A stretch of DNA of 54,293 bases from Chloroflexota bacterium (GTDB lineage Bacteria; Chloroflexota; Anaerolineae; Anaerolineales; Villigracilaceae): NCBI GenBank assembly GCA_023459215.1, contig JAEWVF010000060.1, forward strand, positions 1 through 54,293. The letters run 5' to 3'. Every line of letters starts with the position of its first letter. Positions within the stretch are counted from its first letter, which is position 1. The notes under the pieces are model-generated. The model was not told the DNA's origin, searched no databases, and saw only the letters and a list, made by a program, of their open reading frames with translations. This document shows positions 14,502 to 22,935 of the stretch, one piece after another. A program made the position numbers and the translations under genes.

Positions 14502-16091
14502 TTAGCGCCAGTCTAGCTTTTGGATTAACCCATCCCCGGTGATTTGGGTGGCCTGCCCGCTCAGGCTGTCCACCAGCCACAGGTTGCCCTGGTAAACCAC
14601 TGCGATGAACTGCGTATTGTCCGCTCCTGCCGGCGACCAGAGCGGGGTTTGTGGCGCGAGGCCGGGTGCGCCCTCGAGCGGGAAGAGCATGCGCCGGTTC
14701 GACCCATCCCGATCCATGACAGCCAGTCGATAGCCGGACGTTTCGGATTGGAGCGGGGCCAGGGCTTGCAGGTAGGCCATGCGGTAAGCCTGTTCGCTGC
14801 CCTTTTCTTCGGCGGGCGAGGCGGACGGGTAGGCGAACATGCCGGTCTGGCGCACCATGCGCACGTTGGCGCTGGATGTCAGCGAGAGCACGCCCAGGTC
14901 GAAATAAGGCGATTCTTCCGGGTTGACCAGCCCCGAAGGCGGCGCGTGCTGGACGAAGTACAAAGTCCGCGAGTCGGCTCCCCAGGTCAGCGGCGGGATG
15001 AGCGCCCAATCGCCCAGGGTTTGCAGGGGCGTGACCTCGAGCAGGCTGACCAGTTCGTTGTCGCGGAAACTGACCAGCCCAATCCCGTCCGGGCGGGCAT
15101 AGGCCAGGCGTTTACCGTCCGGCGACCAGGCGAAGCTGCTGCCCCACCAGCCGTAAACGCCGCCGGTGTTGGCCGGGATGACCGGACCGGGTTTGCCGAT
15201 TACGCCGGCGGCGCTGAACTTGAGCGTGTACAGGTCGTTGTTGGCTTGCCAACCGGGGGCGGCTGCGCGCGGCTCGACGGTTGAATAGGTGATGTTGGTG
15301 GTTGTGCCGGGAATCCAGTCGGCAAAGTGGATCACGTTGGAAACCCGCAGGTTGAGCGGTTTTGCGCTTGGGTCGTCCAGGTTGACGGCCCACAGGGTGT
15401 TGATTTCTTCGCTGGCCGGTTTTTCCGATTTGCGGGTGTACAACAGCCAGTCGCCTTTGGGCGAAAGTTTCAGGATGCGCCCGTCCAGATCGCCGCTGGC
15501 CACCAGCGGAATGCGGTTGGAGGTCGAACCTTCCATCAGCCAGGCGTTGCCGCCCGCCAGGTACACCAACCGGCCATTAATCGGCAGGGACGAGAACGGC
15601 GACTGCACGCCAACCATCACAATTTCGGGTTGTGCGGGCTGCAAAATGACTGCTTTGACAATCGATGAACTTGTCTCGACCCCGTTCTCAAACAGCCGCC
15701 GGGTGGTGATTTCCTGGGCGCCGTTGCGGCCTTCCTGGATCAGGCGTGTTTCGCCTTGCGGCAGGGATTCGTTGCGCACGGTCTGGCGCTCGAAGGCCAG
15801 GGTCACCTGGCGGGTGTCGAACTCCTCGCGCACCCGCGCCACGCTGACCAGTCCACCATCCTGCGCCAGGGCATAGGCCGGCGGATCAACTTTGTCGAGA
15901 CTGCCGACCGTTACCCCGGCTGCATCCAGCGCGGCCTGCACTGTGCTGCCGGACGGAATCTCCACCGTCAGGCTTTGCCCATCGACATTGACGGTCAGGC
16001 TGATTTCCAGGTTACTGGAAGATACCTGCGGCGCAAAACACCCGCCCAGAAGCAGGCTTGCCAGGATGATGAGCAGGGCGGCCGGTTTCAT
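14502..16091 (-). CDS. Lipoprotein with G5-like domain and TolB/WD40-type beta-propeller
   Basis: 529 aa. The signal MKPAALLIILASLLLGGC has a lipobox (LLGGC). Residues about 30-90 resemble the ubiquitin-like DUF348 fold (VNVDGQSLTVEIPSGSTVQA), followed by a G5-like stretch (FDTRQVTLAFERQTVRNESL, RRLFENGVETSSS). From about 170 on, repeated blades such as FAWSPDGKRLAYARPDG, LTWGADSRTLYFVQ and PLWSPAGADN make a beta-propeller. It is probably an envelope-anchored binding protein; its ligand is unknown. It comes 31 nt before the SDR gene and may share its transcript. Confidence 0.8.
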   Translation of the reverse strand: MKPAALLIILASLLLGGCFAPQVSSSNLEISLTVNVDGQSLTVEIPSGSTVQAALDAAGVTVGSLDKVDPPAYALAQDGGLVSVARVREEFDTRQVTLAFERQTVRNESLPQGETRLIQEGRNGAQEITTRRLFENGVETSSSIVKAVILQPAQPEIVMVGVQSPFSSLPINGRLVYLAGGNAWLMEGSTSNRIPLVASGDLDGRILKLSPKGDWLLYTRKSEKPASEEINTLWAVNLDDPSAKPLNLRVSNVIHFADWIPGTTTNITYSTVEPRAAAPGWQANNDLYTLKFSAAGVIGKPGPVIPANTGGVYGWWGSSFAWSPDGKRLAYARPDGIGLVSFRDNELVSLLEVTPLQTLGDWALIPPLTWGADSRTLYFVQHAPPSGLVNPEESPYFDLGVLSLTSSANVRMVRQTGMFAYPSASPAEEKGSEQAYRMAYLQALAPLQSETSGYRLAVMDRDGSNRRMLFPLEGAPGLAPQTPLWSPAGADNTQFIAVVYQGNLWLVDSLSGQATQITGDGLIQKLDWR

Positions 16092-16134
16092 GTTTTAATG
16101 CTGGTCTGCAAGGCCTGGGGCGGGTATAATCCGC

Positions 16135-16695
16135 CTACTTAATTCGGCCCGTGAAGGTCATCAGCCCATCGGCGATGGTGATGCTCTCGAGCCGGAAGCC
16201 GGTTGCGGCCGGGCCGAGTGCGCCGGTAAAGGCCTCGTTGACCATGGCGCTGATGGTGTTATTGATTCCCTCCGGGGCGGGCAGCGGCCCAAAGTCTACC
16301 GATTTGACCGCAATTTGGGGCTGGCCGTTGGCGTCCACCGTAGCGGAGAGAGCGATAAGGATGTTGGCTTGCAGGTATCCCTGAACGGCTTTGCCGTAGA
16401 TGCGAATTTCGTTATCGCGCAGGAGCACCTGCGGTTCGGTCAGGAAAGATTCCGGGTCGGAAGCCAGCCGCAGCGCCACCAGCGAAGTCAGCTGGGCTTC
16501 ATCGACGGTGAAGCTTAATGTCCCGGTCTGTTGGGCGGCTTCGAAAGCCTGTTTGAGCTGTTCCTCGACCGTCCCGGCTGTTTCAGTCGAAATCGGAATC
16601 TGGGCTTGCGGATATTCCGGCCCGCCGATGAACATGTTGCAGGCCAACGATGATAGAATCAACACAAGTATCGACAGTAAAGTGTTCTTTGACAT
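16135..16695 (-). CDS. Putative lipoprotein of unknown function
   Basis: 186 aa. The signal MSKNTLLSILVLILSSLAC ends in a lipobox (SLAC). The rest is a soluble domain with LSFTVDEAQLTSLVALRLA, then QVLLRDNEIRIYGKAVQGYL and LESITIADGLMTFTGRIK, an LBP/DUF2140-like layout of strands, but no family is certain. An extended -10 promoter (16728-16736, minus strand) overlaps the divergent scpB start codon. GAGAGG lies shortly before the ATG. It is the first gene of the leftward run that ends with recJ. Confidence 0.75.
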   Translation of the reverse strand: MSKNTLLSILVLILSSLACNMFIGGPEYPQAQIPISTETAGTVEEQLKQAFEAAQQTGTLSFTVDEAQLTSLVALRLASDPESFLTEPQVLLRDNEIRIYGKAVQGYLQANILIALSATVDANGQPQIAVKSVDFGPLPAPEGINNTISAMVNEAFTGALGPAATGFRLESITIADGLMTFTGRIK

Positions 16696-16727
16696 ACAAT
16701 CCTCTCTATTGAACTAGTAACCGGACA

Positions 16728-16736
16728 ATTATAGCA
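16728..16736 (-). promoter_or_regulatory. Extended -10 (TGCTATAAT) of the lipoprotein gene, overlapping the scpB start
   Basis: On the minus strand TGC plus TATAAT occupies 16736-16728. The predicted start near 16721 gives a 26-nt leader to the ATG at 16695. The element shares its last base with the scpB ATG (16736), so the two divergent genes cannot be fully independent in this 40-bp gap. Confidence 0.6.
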
Positions 16737-17296
16737 TGAGCGACTCTCAAAACCTGCCCGAACTCAGCCTTTCAGCATTGTTGGAAGGATTACTCTTCGC
16801 CGCCCCCGAACCGGTCAGCCCGGCCCAACTGGCGGCGGCCCTCGAAATGACCCCAACCCAGGTCGAAAAAGGCCTAGAGTCTCTTGAAGAAGACCTGCGC
16901 GGACGCGGAATCCGCCTGCAGCGCCATGCCGGGCGGGTGCAGTTGACCACTGCGCCTGAAATGGCCGAACAGATCGAGACCTTCCTCGGTCTCGAAGCGA
17001 CCAGCCGCCTGAGCCGGGCCGCCCTCGAAACCCTGGCGATTATCGCCTTCCAGCAGCCGGTCACCCGCCCGCAGGTGGATGCGATCCGCGGCGTCAACAG
17101 CGATGGGGTGATGAAAAGCCTGTTGAGCAAAGGTTTGTTGCAGGAAGTGGGCCGCTCCGAAGGGCCGGGACGCCCGATCTTGTACGGCACCACCCCTGAT
17201 TTCCTGCAACACTTTGGCCTGAACTCGCTCTCCGAACTCCCGCCGCTCGATCTGGAAAGCGATGGCGAAAAAGATGTTCAGATGTTGAAAAGCTAA
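16736..17296 (+). CDS. scpB: Segregation and condensation protein ScpB
   Basis: 186 aa. ScpB binds ScpA and the SMC ATPase in chromosome condensation. It has the two winged-helix domains of the family: LSALLEGLLFAAPEPVSPAQ at the start, GIRLQRHAGRVQLTTAPEMA, then LETLAIIAFQQPVTRPQVDA IRGVNSDG, and the C-terminal GRPILYGTTPDFLQHFGLNS. Full length. ScpA, usually its neighbour, is absent here, so scpB stands alone. The start codon abuts a promoter for the opposite strand. Confidence 0.96.
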   Translation: MSDSQNLPELSLSALLEGLLFAAPEPVSPAQLAAALEMTPTQVEKGLESLEEDLRGRGIRLQRHAGRVQLTTAPEMAEQIETFLGLEATSRLSRAALETLAIIAFQQPVTRPQVDAIRGVNSDGVMKSLLSKGLLQEVGRSEGPGRPILYGTTPDFLQHFGLNSLSELPPLDLESDGEKDVQMLKS

Positions 17297-17346
17297 CCTG
17301 GAGATTTACATTGGACATCTTGCAAAAGTTGTATCTTACTTGCAAA

Positions 17347-17447
17347 CGTCCTTCGACTGCGCTTCTTTGCTTAAGTTATCGCTGTCCTGAGCGGAGGGCG
17401 AAGCGTAATTTGCGTAGCCCACAGTCGAAGGACGCTCCGCTCAGGAC
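17347..17447. repeat. Nested palindromic repeat (GTCCTTCGACT / GTCCTGAGCGGAG type)
   Basis: CGTCCTTCGACT (17347-17358) is complementary to AGTCGAAGGACG (17423-17434), and GTCCTGAGCGGAG (17384-17396) to CTCCGCTCAGGAC (17435-17447). The two interleaved inverted repeats form one intergenic element downstream of scpB. Shorter relatives occur at 9371-9403 and 30250-30270. Confidence 0.7.
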
Positions 17448-17479
17448 TTGATATAGCGCTTAGGCAAGATGTCTATTTT

Positions 17480-17524
17480 AAAGAAAGAAGAGGAAAGATC
17501 GGTTTTCTTTCCTCTTCTTTCTTT
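17480..17524. terminator. Bidirectional terminator between scpB and dinG
   Basis: AAAGAAAGAAGAGGAAAG (17480-17497) is an exact reverse complement of 17507-17524 with a 9-nt loop. The stem is A/T-flanked on both sides and sits directly after the dinG stop codon (17525) on the minus strand, and downstream of scpB on the plus strand. Confidence 0.8.
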
Positions 17525-20320
17525 TTATAATCCCAGCCATTTCTCGGTCAACTTGGGCAGTTCGGCGGCGTTGCCCTGCCGGGCGGTACACTGCGGCAGC
17601 GACCCCAGGAACAGGCGGCCATACTGTTTGGTCAGCACGCGCCGGTCGAGGATGGCGACCACGCCCCGGTCGCTGGCCGAGCGGATCAGGCGTCCGAATC
17701 CCTGGCGGAATTTGAGAATTGCTTCGGGAATCTGGTATTCGCCAAACGGGTCGTCGAAGGTCTCGGAGCGGGCGGCAATAATCGGGTCGGTCGGTACTTC
17801 AAATGGGATTTTGGTAATAACCACCACTTGCAGAGACTCACCGGGCACATCCACGCCTTCCCAAAAGGAGCGCGTCCCGAGCAAAATCGCCCGGTCGGTG
17901 TTCTTGAACGATTCCAGCAGGGCCTGCGGCGAAGCGCCCTCGCCCTGTTCGTAGACCTGGATATCCTGGTCGCGCAGGTGCGGGCCGATGGCCTGGGCCG
18001 CGCGCTTGAGTTGGGCGTAGGAGGTAAACAGGGCCAGCATTCGCCCGCCGCTGGCGATGGCCGTCTGGGCAATGGCGCGGTTGACGGCCTGTTCGTAGCC
18101 CGGCGCGTTCGGCTCGGGAATATCCTTGGCGATGAAGAGCAGGGTCGAGCCTTCGTAATCGAAGGGTGAACCGAGAGTCAGTTCATCGGCTTCTTCGGCC
18201 AGCAGGGTGTTGCGGACATAGGTAAAATCGCCGGCGGCGGTCAGGGTAGCCGAGGTCAGCACGACGGCTTCTTTCTCGTGCCACAGGTATTTCTGGATCA
18301 TCGGCCCAACCCGCAGCGGGGCGGTGTTCAGGGTCAGGCGTTTGCTTTGCGGCTGAATCTCGACCCAGTAAATCGTCTCCGGCTGCGGATCGTGCATCAT
18401 GCCGCTGATGGCCGTTTCGGCCTCGACCAGCCGCCGGTACAGGCCGCTGAGCGAGCCGAGCGGGTCTTCGATTTCCTGAATGCCATCGGCGTACAGCTCG
18501 CTGGCGGCTTTGTAGGCATCGCTGACAACGTTGATGAGCAAGCGCATGGTTTCGCCGGCGGAATCCCAACTGATTTCAACGCTGTCCCAACCTTGCGCGG
18601 TGCGCGTTGCCGGTAAAATGCGCGTGGAAAAGGCGTATAAGCTCTGCGGGCGGCCTTCCTGCATGTACTGCATGAACTCCATCAACCCGTAGAAGAAATC
18701 GCGGGACTGGTTCTCGAGCCGAAAGGCCAGGTCGGAGGCGCGGTGAACCATATTCGACAGCGCGGCATAATCCGCGGGCCGCACCAGGTCAACCACCACG
18801 CGCAGGAAATTGCCCAGCACCCCGCTCGAGGTTCCGCCGACTTCCTTGACGAGCCGTTCCAAATCGGCCTGGCTCATGCGGAAGGACATCGCCCCGGTGG
18901 TGGCGGCTTCCAGGTGATGACCTTCGTCGATCACCAGGTACTGGTAATCGGGCAGCACCTTGCCTTCGGCGGCCACGTCCGAAAGCAGCAGGGCGTGGTT
19001 GACCACCAGGATGTGGGCAGCCTGGGCGGCCTGTTTGGCGCGGTAGAACGGGCAGGTTCCGCCCATCTTCCCGGCACAGGTTTCACCCGAACAGGCCTCG
19101 TCCTCCGCCGACAGCTTCATCCAGACATCTTTTTCCTGCGGGCGGTTCAGGTTCAGGTTGCCGCGGTCGCCGCTGGAGTCGTTCAGCGTCCAGACCAGGG
19201 TTTTGGCCAGCACGCGCGCCTCATCGGCGTCGCGCGGCCCCTGGCGGCGCAAAATTTCCAGGCGGCGCGGGCACAGGTAGTTCGAGCGGCCCTTCAAAAT
19301 CGCCGCGCGCAGTGGGATATTGAGCGCCGCCCGCACAGTCGGAATGTCTTTGCTGATCAATTGGTCTTGCAGGTTGATGGTGTTGGTCGAAACCACCACG
19401 CGGGTATTATTTTGGATGGCGAACAGCGCCGACGGCACCAGGTAGGCAAACGATTTGCCGACACCCGTTCCGGCCTCGACCATCAGGTGCTGGCTGTACG
19501 AAAGCGCATTGGTCACGGCCCGCAGCATTTCCACTTGCTCGGGGCGTTGTTCGTAACTCTCGAAATAACGGGAAAAAGGCCCGCCATACTCCAGGATGGA
19601 GGCCACTTCATCGGCATCCAGCGGCAGGACATCTTTGACCGGGCCAAGCGGGCGGGCCGGAGCGGACTCACTTTCGGCGAAGATGGGCCCCGAAGCGCCG
19701 GGTTTGGCCTTTTTGGCTTTGACCTGCTCCCTGGCCCGCATCCGCAGCGCTTCCTGGAAGCCGAAATTGCCGTCCCACTCGAGCGGTTCGCCCATGCGCA
19801 CGATTTCGGCCAGCAGGTCGAGCGGCAGTTGCGCGGCCATATCCAGCAGGCGCAGGTAGACGGCGTGGGTCACGCGCACATCATCCATGGCGCGGTGGGT
19901 GGCCGAAAGCGGAATGCCGAGCAGTTGGCCCAAGGCCCCCAGGTTGTAGCGGCTGGCGGAGGGCAGCAGCACCGAGGCCAGTTCGTAGGTATCGACCGCT
20001 TCGTTGTAAATCAAAGCCCGCTGGCGGCGCAGGAATCCCAGGTCAAAACGGACGTTCTGGCCCAAAATCGGCAGGTCGCCGCAGAAATTTTCCAACTCGC
20101 CGAGCACTTCGCCGACGCGCGGCGCATTGCGCACCATGGCATCGTCGATGCCGGTCAGTTGGGTGATGTTTTCGGGGATATGGCGGTTGGGGTTGATGAG
20201 CGTCTCGAACTCATCTTCGATGCGATTGCCGTTAAAACGCATGGCGGCAATTTCGATGATGGTGTCTTTTTGGGGGTCGAGACCGGTCGTCTCGATGTCA
20301 ATCGCGACAATGGAATTCAT
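17525..20320 (-). CDS. dinG: DinG-family helicase fused to a DnaQ-like 3'-5' exonuclease
   Basis: 931 aa. The N-terminal 180 residues are a DEDDh exonuclease: IVAIDIETTGLDP (ExoI), NVRFDLGFLRR (ExoII), HRAMDDVRVTH (ExoIII). The helicase part has Walker A VEAGTGVGKSFAYL, the Fe-S cysteines (YLCPRR and CSGETCAGKMGGTC), the DEGH box IDEGHHLEAA, and C-terminal motifs SFWEGVDVPGESL and QGFGRLIRS. This is the Bacillus-type DinG layout. All four Fe-S cysteines are kept, so it is probably a true 5'-3' XPD-like helicase. An extended -10 (TGGTAAACT) ends 6 nt before the ATG, without a ribosome binding site, suggesting a leaderless mRNA. Confidence 0.93.
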   Translation of the reverse strand: MNSIVAIDIETTGLDPQKDTIIEIAAMRFNGNRIEDEFETLINPNRHIPENITQLTGIDDAMVRNAPRVGEVLGELENFCGDLPILGQNVRFDLGFLRRQRALIYNEAVDTYELASVLLPSASRYNLGALGQLLGIPLSATHRAMDDVRVTHAVYLRLLDMAAQLPLDLLAEIVRMGEPLEWDGNFGFQEALRMRAREQVKAKKAKPGASGPIFAESESAPARPLGPVKDVLPLDADEVASILEYGGPFSRYFESYEQRPEQVEMLRAVTNALSYSQHLMVEAGTGVGKSFAYLVPSALFAIQNNTRVVVSTNTINLQDQLISKDIPTVRAALNIPLRAAILKGRSNYLCPRRLEILRRQGPRDADEARVLAKTLVWTLNDSSGDRGNLNLNRPQEKDVWMKLSAEDEACSGETCAGKMGGTCPFYRAKQAAQAAHILVVNHALLLSDVAAEGKVLPDYQYLVIDEGHHLEAATTGAMSFRMSQADLERLVKEVGGTSSGVLGNFLRVVVDLVRPADYAALSNMVHRASDLAFRLENQSRDFFYGLMEFMQYMQEGRPQSLYAFSTRILPATRTAQGWDSVEISWDSAGETMRLLINVVSDAYKAASELYADGIQEIEDPLGSLSGLYRRLVEAETAISGMMHDPQPETIYWVEIQPQSKRLTLNTAPLRVGPMIQKYLWHEKEAVVLTSATLTAAGDFTYVRNTLLAEEADELTLGSPFDYEGSTLLFIAKDIPEPNAPGYEQAVNRAIAQTAIASGGRMLALFTSYAQLKRAAQAIGPHLRDQDIQVYEQGEGASPQALLESFKNTDRAILLGTRSFWEGVDVPGESLQVVVITKIPFEVPTDPIIAARSETFDDPFGEYQIPEAILKFRQGFGRLIRSASDRGVVAILDRRVLTKQYGRLFLGSLPQCTARQGNAAELPKLTEKWLGL

Positions 20321-20326
20321 GTTGTC

Positions 20327-20335
20327 AGTTTACCA
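20327..20335 (-). promoter_or_regulatory. Extended -10 of dinG, 6 nt before the ATG
   Basis: On the minus strand TGG (20335-20333) plus TAAACT (20332-20327), then GACAAC and the ATG at 20320. Transcription would begin at or next to the A of the ATG. Confidence 0.5.
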
Positions 20336-20483
20336 TGAAACAAATGTTCATGAAGATGTTTTGCGGTAAGCGCGATACTGCTGTGTTTTTATCCTGGTTA
20401 TTCTCTTTGTATTCAAACATCATATCTTCATGATCCATCTTGCTGATATTTGTGGCGTTCGGTATGATCCAGAAACGGTGCAA

Positions 20484-22001
20484 TTACTGTGATTGAGCCT
20501 GCGTTGCGCCACAGTGTGGACAAAAAGAAAAATCAATCGGAATTAATTCACTGCAAGATACACAGCTTTTTTCAGCAGCTGTTGTTTGTCCGCAAGCTGG
20601 GCAAAATTTATACTCAGTAGAAACTTCTGTTCCGCATTTTGAGCAGGTTATGGTTGATTTTTCTGATACGCCGGTTTTTTTCTCATCTTCCTTTTTGTGA
20701 GCGAGAACTTTACCGAACACATTCCTAACTTTTTCGCTTGCTCCTGCGGCTGTGTTTTTGACACCACTGGCCGCTTGCCCGGCTACACCTATCGCTTTAA
20801 CTGCTGCCCCGCCAGTAATTTCTGCGGTTTTTTCAAAAACATTCTTCTGAACAGTGATTTGATAATCTTGAGTTCGCTGTTCAATCTCAGCGATATTCAA
20901 AGGCACATTTAATCGTTGCGCTACACTTCCTAAAAACTCGCGTTCTTTTTCGGCTAATTCGCCGTCATAAATAGCCATCAACACCAATGTTTCCATCAGG
21001 CTGTGCCGGACTTGTGCATCTTCAATATTAGCAATGGCCTCAAGAATATTATCCTCATTAGCGGTCAGCTTTTGAAATTCCGCCTGAGTATGTTCATCAA
21101 AGGACATACGAGACAGCATCGCCTTGTAAAATTCTTTTTCCTTTGCTGATACTTGCCCATCGACTTGGGCAACATACATCAATGCAGCGGGGAAAGCTAA
21201 ATCGTAAGTGTGCTGCCGTGATACCAGAACACGTAATTCATCCGTCACCTTGCCTCTGTTCTTGAGATGTGCTTTGGCAATTCTGCCTACCGATTTCGTT
21301 GTGACGTAGTTATAGCTGCTTCCTATCGCCGCTGAAGCGATAGGAATGGCATATTTAAGAATAGTGCCCTGTAAAATCTTGAAACCAAGCCGGCGCGCAA
21401 AATCTTGGATGGTTTTAAGGGTTCCTTTGCTAATGTATTTTTTTACAGCTTCTTTTGCCCCTGCTCCTGCTGCTATTTGCAATCCCTTGCCAATCATTTC
21501 AGTTGGAGCAACTCCCAGCGCATAGCCAAAAATCATTAAAACATCTTCCGGATCTTCTGGATCAAGTTGGAGATCATAAACAACGGAAAGGTCAAGAACT
21601 AGGCGCATTTGGATTTGAGAGAGATAAAGCATCTCTGCTCCAACTGAACCTACAAATAAAGCTGCTGTCATCCCTACAGAACTTAGTGCCGCAATCTGAT
21701 TTGCTGTGGCCGCTGCTCCGACAATGGCTCCGGCGATAGTCGCATAACGAACAGTCACAGTAGTTAAAATATCGGCAATATCATCAGGCGGTAGTCCCGG
21801 ATACTTTTTCTGAAAATATTCTGCTCTGGTGTTGCGATCATAGGTTTGAATCACTTTTCGCAAAAGACCACTAAACCATTCTCCACTCTTGACTTCATCA
21901 AAGTTAAGCGATTTTGCCAGTTGCTTGGCCGCATCGAGTTCGGAAGACACTTGATTCTTGAGAGCTTCATCCTCTGGGGTAGTGGTTTTTGGTGTTGCCA
22001 T
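20484..22001 (-). CDS. EcsC-family protein with TerB-like and zinc-ribbon domains
   Basis: 505 aa. Residues about 80-260 hold the EcsC-like hydrophobic region: TVRYATIAGAIVGAAATANQ, then MLYLSQIQMRLVLDLSVVYD and ILKYAIPIASAAIGSSYNYV. Residues about 265-370 look like a TerB/tellurite-resistance-type helical domain (LMYVAQVDGQVSAKEKEFY, MAIYDGELAEKEREFLGSVA). Two zinc ribbons close the protein (CSKCGTEV...CPACG; CVSCSEL...CPHCG). The gene is clearly AT-richer than its neighbours and stands alone between repeats, which hints at transfer. The function of EcsC proteins is poorly known; a membrane-associated role in stress or secretion is a guess. AGGAG precedes the ATG. Confidence 0.82.
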   Translation of the reverse strand: MATPKTTTPEDEALKNQVSSELDAAKQLAKSLNFDEVKSGEWFSGLLRKVIQTYDRNTRAEYFQKKYPGLPPDDIADILTTVTVRYATIAGAIVGAAATANQIAALSSVGMTAALFVGSVGAEMLYLSQIQMRLVLDLSVVYDLQLDPEDPEDVLMIFGYALGVAPTEMIGKGLQIAAGAGAKEAVKKYISKGTLKTIQDFARRLGFKILQGTILKYAIPIASAAIGSSYNYVTTKSVGRIAKAHLKNRGKVTDELRVLVSRQHTYDLAFPAALMYVAQVDGQVSAKEKEFYKAMLSRMSFDEHTQAEFQKLTANEDNILEAIANIEDAQVRHSLMETLVLMAIYDGELAEKEREFLGSVAQRLNVPLNIAEIEQRTQDYQITVQKNVFEKTAEITGGAAVKAIGVAGQAASGVKNTAAGASEKVRNVFGKVLAHKKEDEKKTGVSEKSTITCSKCGTEVSTEYKFCPACGQTTAAEKSCVSCSELIPIDFSFCPHCGATQAQSQ

Positions 22002-22089
22002 AATTATCTCCTGGTGATTTCAAAATGATTTGTAGGATAACACCCGTTGTGAACGAAAGCAGCACCGAACCATATTCCGCTTTTCAAGA

Positions 22090-22227
22090 GTACACCAAAT
22101 ATTTGTCATTTCGACCGCAGGGAGAAATCTTTTGCTCCAGTGGCGAAGATTTCTCAGTCGCTGGGAAGCGCTCCCTCGAAATGACAGATTGCCGCGGGGT
22201 GATTTTAGCGGCTGCTGAACGATCACC
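22090..22227. repeat. Dispersed ~135-bp repeat, copy 1 (GTCATTTCGA-type palindrome inside)
   Basis: The core 22104-22186 starts TGTCATTTCGAC and ends TCGAAATGACA. The same sequence, with flanks on both sides (TACACCAAA upstream; ATTTTAG..CT..TGA.CGAT.AC downstream), recurs at 48777-48911, so the mobile or duplicated unit is about 135 bp, longer than the palindrome. A third, more diverged palindrome lies at 39727-39811. No gene is seen between 22002 and 22326. Confidence 0.75.
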
Positions 22228-22326
22228 TATGTTTTACTGTATGCGAGTGACGCGAAATTATTGTTGTAATGTCCCGCATCTGGGAATACTATACAGTAAT
22301 TTTTTCTTTTTGCCAACAAAAAATTA

Positions 22327-22420
22327 GCCATTTCAAATGCGCCGTCAACCTGCCATCCGCGAGCAGTTTGCGCATTGTTTCAGTGTGCATACATAACATC
22401 ATCTCTTTCGGCGAAGGCGT
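22327..22420 (-). pseudogene. Decayed copy of the hutH 3' end
   Basis: Translated leftward, this stretch reads PKEMMLCMHTETMRKLLADG then RLTAHL, which lines up with the C-terminus of the intact HutH at 22936-24483 (EKDEVMYPHIKTMRGLLAGG then GLTVHL). The DNA also aligns directly (both contain GCGCATTGTTT). No start or stop of its own; the codon after HL is AAA. The GNAT gene lies exactly between this remnant and hutH. Confidence 0.65.
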
Positions 22421-22422
22421 TA

Positions 22423-22917
22423 TTACCGTTCTGTTCTTCGCAGCATCAGCAATGAATCACCTTTATCTGCGTACTCCTGAAAACCACATTTCCGGTATAG
22501 CCTTAGCGCGTGGTTATCCTTTGAAACCATGAGACTTAGTTTTTGAATGTTGCGCTTTGAGGCATGCTCAATCAACCATGCAATCATTTTCTCCCCAATT
22601 CCTTGTTGCCGATAGTTTTTATGGACTGCGATTACGATGACAGGCACCGTTTCATCCATATACCCCCTGATGCAATTGTCATCCGTATAGAATCTATACC
22701 AGGCCGCCCCGGCTGGCGTTGAATCAAGAAGGGCAACTACCGCAGCGTCTCCATCCCTTTGGCCCCAATCAACCAGCGCATTCCTTGCACCTGGATTGGC
22801 GAGACCTTCTTCAAGCGCAGGCTTCTTGGGGTTGGGCCGCCAAAACACCGCTTCATAAAGCATTTCTCGCATAAATTGCATGTCCGATGGTTTTGATTCT
22901 CTCAAACGTAGATCCAT
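22423..22917 (-). CDS. GNAT-family N-acetyltransferase
   Basis: 164 aa. The acetyl-CoA binding signature is VHKNYRQQGIGEKMIAWLIE (Q-x-x-G-I-G) at about residues 98-117, with the C-terminal ALRLYRKCGFQEYA typical of GNAT folds. The substrate is unknown. It ends next to a hutH 3'-end remnant and begins 19 nt after the hutH stop codon, so it seems inserted at the hutH terminus. Its codon use is less GC-rich than that of hutH. Confidence 0.9.
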   Translation of the reverse strand: MDLRLRESKPSDMQFMREMLYEAVFWRPNPKKPALEEGLANPGARNALVDWGQRDGDAAVVALLDSTPAGAAWYRFYTDDNCIRGYMDETVPVIVIAVHKNYRQQGIGEKMIAWLIEHASKRNIQKLSLMVSKDNHALRLYRKCGFQEYADKGDSLLMLRRTER

Positions 22918-22935
22918 GTTTTCCCTATTTGGCTA

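Noticed and set aside
18743..20338. Long open frame on the plus strand opposite dinG
   Set aside because: All DinG and exonuclease motifs are on the minus strand; the plus-strand product is low-complexity.
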